A stretch of DNA of 46,609 nucleotides. Source: Candidatus Brevefilum sp. GTDB taxonomy: Bacteria > Chloroflexota > Anaerolineae > Anaerolineales > Anaerolineaceae. Shown here piece by piece: positions 1-8,567 of this stretch. The DNA lies in the NCBI GenBank assembly GCA_029210815.1, contig JARGGB010000019.1, forward strand, positions 1 through 46,609. The letters are read 5' to 3'. The translations under genes were made by a program, and so were the position numbers. The notes below the pieces were generated by a model. It saw nothing but the letters and a program-made list of their open reading frames with translations. It was not told the origin of the DNA and did no database searches. Position 1 is the first letter of the stretch. The number at the start of each line of letters is the position of its first letter.

Positions 1-522
1 GTCACGCTTTTAATACCGGCTTCTTCACCCGCAGTTCGATCTAAAACATCAGTTTTATAATTATGCGATTCAGCCCATCGAAGGTACATTCGTTCCAGCA
101 TTTCTGCCCAATCCTGTGAATCCGTACCACCTGCCCCAGCATGTATGGCTAAAATTGCATTTCCACGGTCATACTTCCCGGACAGCAGTGTCTTCAATTC
201 AAGCCGATCAACCGCAGTTTCAATCATTTCTATCTCATGGACTAATTCAGCTTCCATGGAGTTATCAGCAATTTGTGTTAACTCACGGGTATCTTCAGTT
301 CGCTTTTTTAATACCTCAAAGGATTCAATTTCATCCCGAAGTGCAGATTGTCTGATCATTATTCCCTGGGCACGCTCCCTGTTGTCCCACAAATCCGGGT
401 TCTGTGCTTCTTTCTCTAAATTTGCCAGTTCATCTTTCTTTTTAGCTAGGTCAAAGATGCTCCTGTAAGTTTAGGATCTTTTCATAGGTCTCATTTAATC
501 GTTCTGTTAAATCAATAGCCAT
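1..522 (-). CDS. prfB: Peptide chain release factor 2, N-terminal part (cut by window edge; +1 frameshift)
   Basis: Release factor 2 recognises UGA and UAA and triggers peptide release on the ribosome. About 173 residues are visible, so the GGQ and SPF motifs lie outside the window. Reading starts at ATG 522-520, stops after 23 codons at an in-frame TGA (453-451), and resumes in the +1 frame at GAC 452-450. After the shift the frame is open to the window edge and carries the family motif HAGAGGTDSQDWAEMLERMY in its middle. The start overlaps the ftsY stop (TAATG), so the two genes are translationally coupled. The identification rests on the frameshift signal plus the GGT/DW/RMY motif and is secure. 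Confidence 0.95.
450..465 (-). promoter_or_regulatory. prfB: Programmed +1 ribosomal frameshift site of prfB
   Basis: The mRNA reads CAGGAG-CAT-CTTTGAC. The slippery CTT is followed by an in-frame TGA (453-451) and C. A Shine-Dalgarno-like CAGGAG (465-460) ends three bases before the CTT. This is the known autoregulatory layout: when RF2 is scarce, slow reading of UGA lets the ribosome slip from CUU to UUU and make full-length RF2. Confidence 0.95.
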
Positions 523-1445
523 TAGTCCTCCATTGTCCCTTCGAGAATGCCTCGTACAAAAGCAGTCCGGTCAAATCGCTGTAAATCCTCAACACCCTCA
601 CCTAAACCTGCATAAAGTATGGGTAAGTCCAGTTGTTCTTTGATTGCAAATGCCATCCCACCTTTGGCAGACGAATCCAGTTTCGCCAATATGACTCCGT
701 CAATGTGGATGGCTTCCTGAAAGGCTTTAGCCTGTTGAAGGGCATTCTGCCCCGTAGTTGCATCCAAAACGAGCCACGTGGCGTGTGGAGCGCCCTGAAG
801 GGCTTTCCTGCTCACCCTGTGAACCTTCTTGATTTCTTCCATTAAGTTATAACGGTTATGCAAGCGTCCAGCTGTATCGATTATCGCAATATCCTTATGC
901 CTTGTTACTGCAGCTGTAATGCCATCATAAGCAGCCGCGCCTGGATCTCCGCCCTCCTGGCCTGCAACCATTGGGATATTAACCCGATCTGCCCAAATCT
1001 TAAGTTGATCAATTGCCGCTGCTCGGTACGTATCAGCTGCTACTAAAAGGACGGACCTGCCATCTTGTTCGTATGAATATGCCAATTTCGCAGCAGATGT
1101 TGTTTTTCCGGATCCATTTACGCCGACCAACATAATCACAATTGGTTTTGTTGAAAAGTCTGGATAAATGGGTTTAGCTAATCGGTCAACCAGCTCATTC
1201 GCTAAAGCAACAATAAGTTCAGCAGATTGTGTGATCCCTTCCTGGTTAACTTTCTCACGCAATGATTCGATGACATCCATGGTGGTTGTCATTCCCATAT
1301 CCGCCTGGATTAAAAGGGTTTCAAGTTCCTCCCAGGTTTCCTCATCCAATTCTGAGGTGCCAAGGAAATTTGCAATCCTCCCAAATGCAACTTTTCTTGT
1401 CTTTTCTAAGCCTTTACGCCATTTTCCAAGAATATTCTCTGTCAT
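522..1445 (-). CDS. ftsY: Signal recognition particle receptor FtsY (SRP GTPase)
   Basis: FtsY docks ribosome-SRP complexes at the membrane and hydrolyses GTP together with Ffh. The 307-residue protein is an NG-type form. A four-helix N domain (about 1-95) leads into the G domain, with P-loop GVNGSGKTT (108-116), the insertion-box DTYRAAAIDQL (138-148), DTAGR (190-194), AKLDSSAKGG (254-263, in place of the usual TKLDGTAKGG) and GLGEGVEDL (280-288). The long acidic A domain of enterobacterial FtsY is absent, as is usual outside Proteobacteria. The gene lies 33 bases after rlmN, and its stop overlaps the prfB start. Confidence 0.97.
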   Translation of the reverse strand: MTENILGKWRKGLEKTRKVAFGRIANFLGTSELDEETWEELETLLIQADMGMTTTMDVIESLREKVNQEGITQSAELIVALANELVDRLAKPIYPDFSTKPIVIMLVGVNGSGKTTSAAKLAYSYEQDGRSVLLVAADTYRAAAIDQLKIWADRVNIPMVAGQEGGDPGAAAYDGITAAVTRHKDIAIIDTAGRLHNRYNLMEEIKKVHRVSRKALQGAPHATWLVLDATTGQNALQQAKAFQEAIHIDGVILAKLDSSAKGGMAFAIKEQLDLPILYAGLGEGVEDLQRFDRTAFVRGILEGTMED

Positions 1446-1478
1446 AACCGCTCGATTATATCATTTCTATACCAATTA

Positions 1479-2528
1479 TTAATTCGATTCACCTTCTGTC
1501 GCCAACTGACCACAGCCCGCTTGAATTTCAATGCCACGGCGAAGCCTGACCGTACAGGAAATATTATGCGCTTCCAATGTATCACAAAAAATCTTTGCCT
1601 GATCTGCGCTGGTCGCCTGTTCACCAAACTTCTTGGTAGGATTTAATGGGATCAGGTTTACATGGCATATCATACCGCTGATCTTTTTCGACAGCGCAAG
1701 TGCATCTTCTACAGAATCATTCACACCTTGAATCAATGCGTATTCAAAAGTAATTCGCCTGCTGGTTTGATGAACATAATACCGACAAGCTGAAATCAAT
1801 TCATCGACAGGATACTTCTTATTGATCGGTATCAACTTTGATCTTAAAGTATCATCAACTGTGTGCAAACTGATTGCCAGGTTGTATTGGTATCCCTCAT
1901 CTGCGAATTGAATGATCTTTGGAACCAGTCCCACGGTACTGATTGTAAAACGGCGAGCACCCAGGCCAAAAGCCCTGGGGTCGTTCAAGCGGTTGATTGC
2001 TGCCATCACATTATCATAATTCTGGAAAGGTTCGCCCATCCCCATCACCACAACATTGGTGACATGGTCACCCATCTCATCAAGCATACGGGCGAAATAA
2101 AGAACTTGCGCTACGATCTCACCAGAACTCAGGTTGCGTCTGAAGCCCATTTGACCAGTTGCACAAAACGAGCACCCAATCCCACATCCAGATTGAGTAG
2201 AGATGCACAAAGTGCGTCTTTCATCATAGTACATCAAAACTGCTTCTATATAATTACCATCATTGAGTTTAAATAAGGTTTTTATTGTACGGCCATCCCT
2301 TGATTCGATGGCTTTCACCGGGTCTAACGCCTGGAATGAATAGGATTGACTCAATTTTTCCCTGAAATCTTTAGGCAAGGTTGTGATTTCATCCGGCGAA
2401 ACACGAAATGTTTGGTAAAGCGCTGTCCAAATTTGTTTCGCTCGAAACCCTGGTTGACCTAATGCATTTATTTGCGATTCAAGCGTTTCAAAATCAAGGT
2501 CATAAATAAGCGTGTGATTTGTTTCCAT
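1479..2528 (-). CDS. rlmN: Dual-specificity 23S rRNA/tRNA adenine-C2 methyltransferase RlmN (radical SAM)
   Basis: RlmN methylates C2 of A2503 in 23S rRNA and A37 in some tRNAs by radical SAM chemistry. The cluster cysteines are C115, C119 and C122 in the stretch CGIGCSFCATGQMGFRR. The SAM-binding segment MGMGEPFQNYDNV follows (162-174), and the methyl-carrying cysteine is C339 in AGCGQL near the C terminus. At 349 residues the length is normal for the family. The ATG abuts the stop of the upstream HAD gene (TAGATG), so it is co-transcribed and probably coupled. Confidence 0.97.
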   Translation of the reverse strand: METNHTLIYDLDFETLESQINALGQPGFRAKQIWTALYQTFRVSPDEITTLPKDFREKLSQSYSFQALDPVKAIESRDGRTIKTLFKLNDGNYIEAVLMYYDERRTLCISTQSGCGIGCSFCATGQMGFRRNLSSGEIVAQVLYFARMLDEMGDHVTNVVVMGMGEPFQNYDNVMAAINRLNDPRAFGLGARRFTISTVGLVPKIIQFADEGYQYNLAISLHTVDDTLRSKLIPINKKYPVDELISACRYYVHQTSRRITFEYALIQGVNDSVEDALALSKKISGMICHVNLIPLNPTKKFGEQATSADQAKIFCDTLEAHNISCTVRLRRGIEIQAGCGQLATEGESN

Positions 2529-3320
2529 CTAAAAAACCAATTCTGATAAATCCTGAGCAATGATCTCAGGCGGCGGGTTGTAATTTTTCACGTCTTCAAT
2601 ACGAGATGCGCCTGATAATACCAATGCGGTGTGAATGCCGGCAGCTTGCGCACCAGCAATGTCGGTTTCTAATCGATCACCAATCGCAAGCGTTTCTTCA
2701 GGTGAAGTCCCCAATCTTTTTAAAGCCATATCATAAAGCAAAGTTTCCGGTTTTCCAATCATCGTTGCCTTTTTTCCACTCGCTATCTCCAAAGCCCCGA
2801 TAAGGGTTCCTGACCCAGGAATAAAGCCTTCAGGTGTGGGCAGAGTAGGATCTGAATTCGTACCAATAAAATCACAACCGGATTGGAGCAGTAGGGAGGC
2901 AATTTTCAACTTTTCATAAGATAATTGAAAATCCAGTGAAACAACGACAGCCTCAATGTTATCATTAACCGTATCACAGACTTTCATCCCGAAGCTTTCA
3001 AGGGTTTTTTTCAAACTTGGCTGACCTATGACATACAAGTCTGCTCCTAAAGGGTATTTACTCTGCAAAAAGATACCTGTCGCCTGAGCCGAGTTGATCA
3101 CCTTATCATATGATAAACGCACCCCAAACTTAGCCACCTTTTCAATATATTCATTTATGGTTTTTGTCGCGTTATTCGTTGCAAGAATATACTGTAAACC
3201 TAACTCGTCAATCCGATCGAAAATTGAGGCTAGATCACCTATGGGGATTGTATCGTGCCACAAAACACCATCCATATCGATAATCAAACCTTGAATATTT
3301 GGGAGTTGATCAAATAACAT
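2529..3320 (-). CDS. HAD-IIA family sugar-phosphate/nucleotide phosphatase (NagD-like)
   Basis: The 263-residue protein has the NagD/HAD-IIA architecture. The catalytic motif IDMDGVLW supplies nucleophile D15 and acid/base D17. Motif II is LATNNATK. A C2-type cap domain follows, then a Lys motif near GKPET and the metal-binding motif IGDRLETDIAGAQAAG. Members dephosphorylate small phosphometabolites such as p-nitrophenyl phosphate, UMP or 2-phosphoglycolate. The substrate cannot be told from sequence. It sits between clpP and rlmN with no gap to rlmN, so it is a member of the same operon. Its link to translation genes may be only positional. Confidence 0.9.
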   Translation of the reverse strand: MLFDQLPNIQGLIIDMDGVLWHDTIPIGDLASIFDRIDELGLQYILATNNATKTINEYIEKVAKFGVRLSYDKVINSAQATGIFLQSKYPLGADLYVIGQPSLKKTLESFGMKVCDTVNDNIEAVVVSLDFQLSYEKLKIASLLLQSGCDFIGTNSDPTLPTPEGFIPGSGTLIGALEIASGKKATMIGKPETLLYDMALKRLGTSPEETLAIGDRLETDIAGAQAAGIHTALVLSGASRIEDVKNYNPPPEIIAQDLSELVF

Positions 3321-3389
3321 AATTTCTACCTGTTAAAAAATGCCGGAAAGCATGCTGCAATCCGGCATTAATATCTGCTTTGGTTGGAT

Positions 3390-3995
3390 CTATTTCTCTG
3401 GGACTGCTAATACTTTATCAACTAGGCCGTATTTAACTGCGTCTTCAGCACTCATATAGAAGTCTCGTTCTGTGTCTTTGATAATTGTATCCACAGTTTG
3501 CCCGGTTGCATCTGCCAGAATTTGGTTGATGCGTTCCTTCAAGCGCAAAATTTCTTTTGCCTGGATTTCAATATCTGATGCCTGCCCCTGTGCACCGCCT
3601 AAAGGTTGGTGCATATGGATCGTTGCGTGCGGTAAAGCATAACGCTGACCTTTGGTACCGGCAGCAAGCAGGACTGTCCCAAAACTGGCCGCAACACCAA
3701 CGGCAACCGTGCTGATCTTATTCGGGATCATACGCATTGTGTCATATATTGCCATTCCTGAATATACCTGCCCCCCGGGAGAGTTGATATACATTTGAAT
3801 ACCGCTCTCAGGATCTTCCCTGCTCAGGTAAAGAAGCTGGGCAACGATCAGGTTAGCAACCTGGTCATTTATGCCTGAACCTAAAAATATAATGCGGTTT
3901 TTCAGCAGTAGTGAGTAAATATCGTAGGCTCGTTCACCACGCCCCGAGGTTTCAATAACCATCGGAATAACTGAGGATATTTCATTATTAAACAT
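3390..3995 (-). CDS. clpP: ATP-dependent Clp protease proteolytic subunit ClpP
   Basis: ClpP is the self-compartmentalised serine protease that works with ClpX or ClpC. I start it at ATG 3995 because AGAAGG lies six bases upstream. A GTG at 4001 is in frame but sits directly on that ribosome-binding site. Counting from the ATG, the triad is S104 (in GVAASFG), H129 (in HMHQP) and D178 (in DTERD), with the same spacing as in the E. coli enzyme. The Ser motif reads ASFG rather than the common ASMA. The gene directly follows tig, the classical tig-clpP order, but clpX is not next to it. Confidence 0.97.
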   Translation of the reverse strand: MFNNEISSVIPMVIETSGRGERAYDIYSLLLKNRIIFLGSGINDQVANLIVAQLLYLSREDPESGIQMYINSPGGQVYSGMAIYDTMRMIPNKISTVAVGVAASFGTVLLAAGTKGQRYALPHATIHMHQPLGGAQGQASDIEIQAKEILRLKERINQILADATGQTVDTIIKDTERDFYMSAEDAVKYGLVDKVLAVPEK

Positions 3996-4028
3996 TTTCA
4001 CCTTCTTTTTTCTTTTAATTATCGATCT

Positions 4029-5594
4029 TTAATTATTTGTATTCTCGCCTTCTTCTGACGATTCTTCTTCAACTTCATTAATCTCTTCACTAAGAGGAGT
4101 TTCTTCGGTTTCTTCCGATTCTTCTTCAACAACTGCATCGCTTGCTTCGGAAACGGAATCTTCTTGAGCATCTTCAACATCTTCAGAGATTTCCGTTAGT
4201 TCTTCAACCGATTCTGCTTCCTCCGAATCCTGAGAATCATCATCGCTTTCCTCAGGGATTGGCTGTCCTGTGGCAATCAACTTCAAACGCTCTTGAATTT
4301 GAGTGTTCATCGTACGATTGAAACCTTCCATGCTGATCGCCCGGGAAAATTCTTCCTTTCCCATTTGCTTTTGCATATCCTCAAGATTTCCAGAATAGTA
4401 GATTTCTGTCATGACTTGCTTGATGTGGTTATTAAACATTTCCTCATCAAGCTTTAAGCCTTCTGCATCAATCAGCTTATCCACAATCAAGGAACGCTCT
4501 AATCTCTGTTTCGCAGCAGGTCGGATTTCTTGCTCAATAAAGGCGTCCTCATCAGTGCCCCTGAGCTTTAGATAGGTTTCATAATCCATTTTCTGCTCTT
4601 CCAACCTGGACTTGATATCCTCAAGAACATGTTCCTCTTCATGCTCAAGCATTTGTGGAGGATAATTGATGCTTGCATTTTCAGTAATCTCTTCAAGAAT
4701 AGCGTTGACGTAATCCTGATTGTAAGATTCTTCATGGTCATCACGCATACGCTCTTCCACAGACTTACGAAAATCTTCAGCCGTTTCATAATCGCCCAGT
4801 GTTTGAACAAATTCCTCATCTAACTCGGGCAGCTCCAATTCCTTCACGGATTGAACTTCTACCGTAAAAACTGCCGTTTTACCCTGGAAATCCTCATCAT
4901 CGTAATCTTCAGGATATTGATTTTGAAGTTCTTTAGTATCCCCTGCTTCAACGCCAATCAATTCTCGTGAGAAACCCGGGTATGGCCACTCATTCTCTGA
5001 GGCTTCACCCTCTTCTGCAATAACAACCTGTTGTGGAGTCTTGTCTGTGATTGTGGCATCTTCGCCTTCTTCAAGATTTAAGAATTCTCCGCTCAAATTA
5101 AAGTAAACCAGGTCGCCTTCGCCTGCAGGATGATCTGCAGGGACGATCGTTGCAGCGTTGCGCCGCATTTTATCAATGAATGCATCCACCTGTTTTGTAT
5201 CAAATTCCTCAAGTTCAAAATCCTTGCGAATTTCTCGATACTCACCAAGGTCGACCTCCGGTTCAAGTGGGATTATAAAAACCAATTTTGGCGGGTCATA
5301 AGACTCGATGGTTTCAAGATTGCCAGATCCAGAGGGTTGGATCTCTGCTTCATCCAGCATTTTTGCATAATCATCATCAAGCAAAATATCAAGGGCTTCC
5401 TGAATGATCGCACCTTCACCATAATGATTTAAGATCACATTATACGGGGCTTTACCAGGGCGAAATCCTGGAATTTTGGAATTCTTTGATATTTTCTTAG
5501 CTGCCCGTCGTTTGTAAGCTTCAAATTCTTGCTGGGTGTATTCAACTTCGAGCTTCGCTTGTCGATCCTCTTGGATGGTTTTTTCAATTTTCAA
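4029..5594 (-). CDS. tig: Trigger factor, ribosome-associated chaperone with acidic C-terminal tail
   Basis: Trigger factor binds ribosomal protein L23 and shelters nascent chains. The ribosome-binding domain carries GFRPGKAPY (43-51). A PPIase-like FKBP domain follows (about 155-255, beginning near EGDLVYFNLSG), then a helical SurA-like C domain. The last 74 residues (about 448-521) are almost only E, D, S and T, an acidic extension absent from E. coli Tig. The start is TTG (5594-5592), with AAAGGA seven bases upstream. The gene begins only 33 bases after the tRNA-Leu gene on the same strand, so the tRNA promoter probably drives it. Confidence 0.96.
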   Translation of the reverse strand: MKIEKTIQEDRQAKLEVEYTQQEFEAYKRRAAKKISKNSKIPGFRPGKAPYNVILNHYGEGAIIQEALDILLDDDYAKMLDEAEIQPSGSGNLETIESYDPPKLVFIIPLEPEVDLGEYREIRKDFELEEFDTKQVDAFIDKMRRNAATIVPADHPAGEGDLVYFNLSGEFLNLEEGEDATITDKTPQQVVIAEEGEASENEWPYPGFSRELIGVEAGDTKELQNQYPEDYDDEDFQGKTAVFTVEVQSVKELELPELDEEFVQTLGDYETAEDFRKSVEERMRDDHEESYNQDYVNAILEEITENASINYPPQMLEHEEEHVLEDIKSRLEEQKMDYETYLKLRGTDEDAFIEQEIRPAAKQRLERSLIVDKLIDAEGLKLDEEMFNNHIKQVMTEIYYSGNLEDMQKQMGKEEFSRAISMEGFNRTMNTQIQERLKLIATGQPIPEESDDDSQDSEEAESVEELTEISEDVEDAQEDSVSEASDAVVEEESEETEETPLSEEINEVEEESSEEGENTNN

Positions 5595-5627
5595 TGTTAA
5601 GTCCTTTAAAATAAAAATTTTTTGTTA

Positions 5628-5709
5628 TGGGGAAGGAGAGGGTCGAACTCTCACGCGTTGCCGCACGTGATCCTAAGTCACGCCTGTCTGCCAATTCCAG
5701 CACTTCCCC
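5628..5709 (-). tRNA. tRNA-Leu (anticodon UAG)
   Basis: On the minus strand the acceptor arms GGGGAAG and CTTCCCC (5703-5709 and 5629-5635) pair perfectly, with discriminator A at 5628. The anticodon loop is CTTAGGA, giving UAG. A long variable arm (class II) and GTTCGAC in the T loop fit tRNA-Leu. CCA is not encoded. Total length is 82 nt. Confidence 0.97.
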
Positions 5710-5728
5710 TGAGATAAAATGCACTGAA

Positions 5729-5757
5729 ATTATACGCGAGCGATATTTTATCGTCAA
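5729..5757 (-). promoter_or_regulatory. Sigma-70-type promoter of tRNA-Leu (and probably tig-clpP)
   Basis: On the minus strand, TTGACG (5757-5752) and TATAAT (5734-5729) are separated by 17 bases. The -10 box ends 19 bases before the tRNA 5' end. There is no terminator between the tRNA and tig. Confidence 0.8.
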
Positions 5758-5844
5758 TAAGATCATCCTATTAAATTGTAAGAATCCCATTAATGACCGA
5801 GTATAATAATCAACCGTGAAATATTCAGATAACAAGGAGAATTT

Positions 5845-6264
5845 GTGACCCGGATTATTGCGACATCGACACCAGGAAAAGAAAGAGCGCAGCTTAGCAA
5901 AGCAATTGTCATAACCATTCGCGAATTTATGCAGCAAAAAGAGCCTGATAAAAGCACTCATGACATGGTCGCCTTCATTGTTCTCGCTTTAGATGAAGTT
6001 GCTGAAGGGATCGACAAATCTGTCGCTGCTTGGGAAAAACGAGGCTACTGGGTAAAGGCTGATAAATATCGGATGGAGTGGCAGTGGGCTGGAATCACAG
6101 CTAAGAAATTGAGAATTTCATTTCAGAAGAATAATTGGGGTGAGATAGCAAATAGCTTATTGGAAATCATGGGAAAATTTCAGGATATTAAAGTTAGCAG
6201 CAGGCACCGCATGGGAAAACCCTGGCAAGGAGCACTGAAAACATTTAAAAAATTGAATCAATAA
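5845..6264 (+). CDS. Conserved hypothetical small protein
   Basis: A 139-residue basic, soluble protein starting at GTG, with AAGGAG (5834-5839) five bases upstream. I do not recognise a family. It has a helical N-terminal half (a segment around STHDMVAFIVLALDEVAEG) and an aromatic patch with many Trp and Lys residues (WEKRGYWVKADKYRMEWQWA). The tail is basic. No signal peptide, membrane segment or metal motif is visible. It is divergent from tRNA-Leu and stands alone. A weak TATAAT at 5802-5807 could be its -10 box. The mix of basic residues and helices would suit nucleic-acid or ribosome binding, but that is only a guess. Confidence 0.7.
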   Translation: MTRIIATSTPGKERAQLSKAIVITIREFMQQKEPDKSTHDMVAFIVLALDEVAEGIDKSVAAWEKRGYWVKADKYRMEWQWAGITAKKLRISFQKNNWGEIANSLLEIMGKFQDIKVSSRHRMGKPWQGALKTFKKLNQ

Positions 6265-6393
6265 GGTCAAAATTTTCAACCCAACGATCCCTCAGTTTTA
6301 TTTTTTCTAAAATTTAGAATGATGATTGATGGTACTATTGGGAAGGGATGAAAGGCATTGGAAAGACTAAGGAAGCTTCAGTATAAATACTAT

Positions 6394-6402
6394 TGGTATA
6401 AT
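6394..6402 (+). promoter_or_regulatory. Extended -10 promoter upstream of the flavoprotein operon
   Basis: TGGTATAAT matches an extended -10 (TGn-TATAAT) 47 bases before the start at 6450. No good -35 is visible at the usual distance. A second candidate, TTGGAA-18-TATAAA, lies slightly upstream. The rest of 6265-6449 shows no hairpin or riboswitch that I recognise. Confidence 0.45.
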
Positions 6403-6449
6403 TTCGGGAGACCTTACTCACCCAAAAAGCAAAGGAAGCATCCTCACCT

Positions 6450-8567
6450 ATGCCGCAGAATCGAATAAATTCTCATCCGATATTAGATATTCCAGAATCG
6501 AAAACAATTGAGTTTTTTTGGCAGAGTAAACCATTTCAAGCCAAAGAAGGAGAGACAATTGCTTCAGCCCTGATTGCGAATGGGGTCAATATTTTTGGTC
6601 ATCATCCAAAGGATGACGAACCATTGGGCATATTTTGTGCAAACGGCCAATGTTCACAGTGTATGGTATTGGTTGATGGCAAGCCCATCAAATCTTGCAT
6701 GACAAAAGTAGAGCCAGGGATGTCTGTTATGCCAGCGGATGGTTTGCCAGATATCTCATCCTTACCAATTGAAAAAACAACATCCCCATATGATCATAAA
6801 TCAACCGAAATCATCAAAATCCCTGTCTTAATTATCGGCGGTGGTCCTGCCGGACTTTCCGCGGCCATTGAATTAGGAAACCTGGGGATTGATGTCTTGC
6901 TTGTGGATGATAAATCGCAGTTGGGCGGTAAGCTTGTCCTCCAAACACATCGCTTCTTCGGCTCTACAAATGCAGTCTATGCCGGAACAAGGGGTGTGGA
7001 CATTGCCAAAATATTAACCGGACAGATAGAAGCCCTGGACTCTGTAGAGGTTTGGTTAGAAACAACAGCTGTTGCTATCTTTGAGGAAAAAACAGTTGGT
7101 TTATGGCGGGTAGACCAGAACGAATATGTCCTGGTTAAGCCAGATGTGCTGCTGGTTGCTACGGGTGCTCGTGAGCGAAGTTTGCCCTTTAAAGGCAACA
7201 CTTTTCCGGGAATATTTGGTGCCGGCGCTTTCCAAACATTGGTCAATCGTGATTTGGTGAAACCCACAGATAATTTATTTATTATTGGTGGCGGCAATGT
7301 CGGTTTAATTGCCGGTTATCATGCCCTCCAGGCTGGCATTAATGTCGTCGGACTTGTTGAAGCCATGCCGCAATGCGGTGGTTACAAAGTTCATGAAGAT
7401 AAATTAGCACGGTTTGGTGTTCCCATCCTCACTTCTCACACAATATTGGAAGCAAAGGGCAAGGATCATGTGAAAAGTGTTATCATCGCAGAGATTGATG
7501 AAAATTTCCTACCCATCCAGGGTACAGAAAAAGAAATCCCCTGTGATTGTGTCTTAATTGCGGTTGGGCTCAATCCAGTGGATGAATTTATTCAAAAAGC
7601 AAAAGAAGTAAAAATGCCAGTTTTTGCTGCAGGCGATGCAGAAGAAATCGCAGAAGCTTCCGCAGCGATGTATGCCGGGAAAATCAATGGGTTAGAAATC
7701 GCGCAGCACCTGGGATTTGAAATTCCTGAAGTTCCTGAACAATGGCGAGAATTTGAAACCATCTTAAAATCACACCCCGGCGAAGTCATTTCGATCGATG
7801 AAGATATTCATCATGGTGATGTTTTTCCTGTGATGCATTGCCGACAGGAGATTCCCTGTGATCCCTGCGCCTCAGTTTGTCCAAACAATCTCATCCACAT
7901 CAATCCGAATGACATTCGGGGAATCCCAGAATTTTGTTCTCTGGATGGGAAAAATTGCATCGCTTGTGAGCGCTGCGTTGCAATTTGCCCCGGTTTAGCA
8001 ATAACATTGGTTGATTTTCGAAAGGATCCTCTGCATCCAATTGTTTCGATACCCCTGGAATTTTCTCAGGACAACATAAGTGTCGCCGACACCGTTTCAG
8101 TCACGGATGTAGATGGCAATATCCTGGCCCATGTACCGGTGACACATATCCGCACGCTCCGGCAGTTCTCGCACACCTTAATTGTTCGCGTCCAGGCACC
8201 AGCTGAAGTAGCCACAAAGGTCGCCGGTATCAGGATTACCACAGGTTGGAACCAGGAAGAAGACACCCTTGATAAATATCATCAATTGACTCAACAGGAA
8301 AATATCGTTTGCCGCTGTGAGCATGTTTCCATCGATACCATAAGAGATTTAGTAAGGAGTGGCGTCAGAGATATAAACCAGATCAAAGCTGTTACAAAAG
8401 CAACAATGGGAGCATGTGGTGGAAAAACCTGTTTATCCCTCATCAAAAAAATATTCAGAGAAGAGGGTGTTTCCATTGATGAAATTACAGATCCCACACA
8501 GCGACCGGTCTTTGTAGAGATTTCTTTGGACACCCTGGCGAAAAATTACCAGGAGGGGCAGCGATGA
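6450..8567 (+). CDS. Fused [2Fe-2S]/FAD/2x[4Fe-4S]/BFD oxidoreductase, alpha subunit of an amino-acid or amine dehydrogenase
   Basis: This 705-residue protein joins modules that are separate subunits in hydrogen cyanide synthase (HcnA, HcnB), heterotetrameric sarcosine oxidase and archaeal proline dehydrogenase. In order they are: an N-terminal [2Fe-2S] domain with C63, C68, C71 and C83; a GxGxxG FAD site in IIGGGPAGLSAA (128-139); a second dinucleotide site in IIGGGNVGLIAG (278-289); a ferredoxin segment with two Cys groups (C464, C470, C473, C477 and C503, C506, C509, C513); and a BFD-type [2Fe-2S] domain with C621, C623, C656 and C661. It probably takes electrons from the DAO-type subunit encoded next and passes them to a quinone or ferredoxin. 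The substrate is unknown. Confidence 0.88.
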   Translation: MPQNRINSHPILDIPESKTIEFFWQSKPFQAKEGETIASALIANGVNIFGHHPKDDEPLGIFCANGQCSQCMVLVDGKPIKSCMTKVEPGMSVMPADGLPDISSLPIEKTTSPYDHKSTEIIKIPVLIIGGGPAGLSAAIELGNLGIDVLLVDDKSQLGGKLVLQTHRFFGSTNAVYAGTRGVDIAKILTGQIEALDSVEVWLETTAVAIFEEKTVGLWRVDQNEYVLVKPDVLLVATGARERSLPFKGNTFPGIFGAGAFQTLVNRDLVKPTDNLFIIGGGNVGLIAGYHALQAGINVVGLVEAMPQCGGYKVHEDKLARFGVPILTSHTILEAKGKDHVKSVIIAEIDENFLPIQGTEKEIPCDCVLIAVGLNPVDEFIQKAKEVKMPVFAAGDAEEIAEASAAMYAGKINGLEIAQHLGFEIPEVPEQWREFETILKSHPGEVISIDEDIHHGDVFPVMHCRQEIPCDPCASVCPNNLIHINPNDIRGIPEFCSLDGKNCIACERCVAICPGLAITLVDFRKDPLHPIVSIPLEFSQDNISVADTVSVTDVDGNILAHVPVTHIRTLRQFSHTLIVRVQAPAEVATKVAGIRITTGWNQEEDTLDKYHQLTQQENIVCRCEHVSIDTIRDLVRSGVRDINQIKAVTKATMGACGGKTCLSLIKKIFREEGVSIDEITDPTQRPVFVEISLDTLAKNYQEGQR

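Noticed and set aside
450-456. prfB as a pseudogene because of the in-frame TGA
   Set aside because: The TGA sits in the canonical CTTTGAC shift signal with a Shine-Dalgarno-like element, and the protein continues perfectly in the +1 frame.
6265-6449. A glycine or other riboswitch before the amino-acid dehydrogenase
   Set aside because: I could not find the paired conserved cores of any riboswitch I know. Only a promoter-like -10 is supported.
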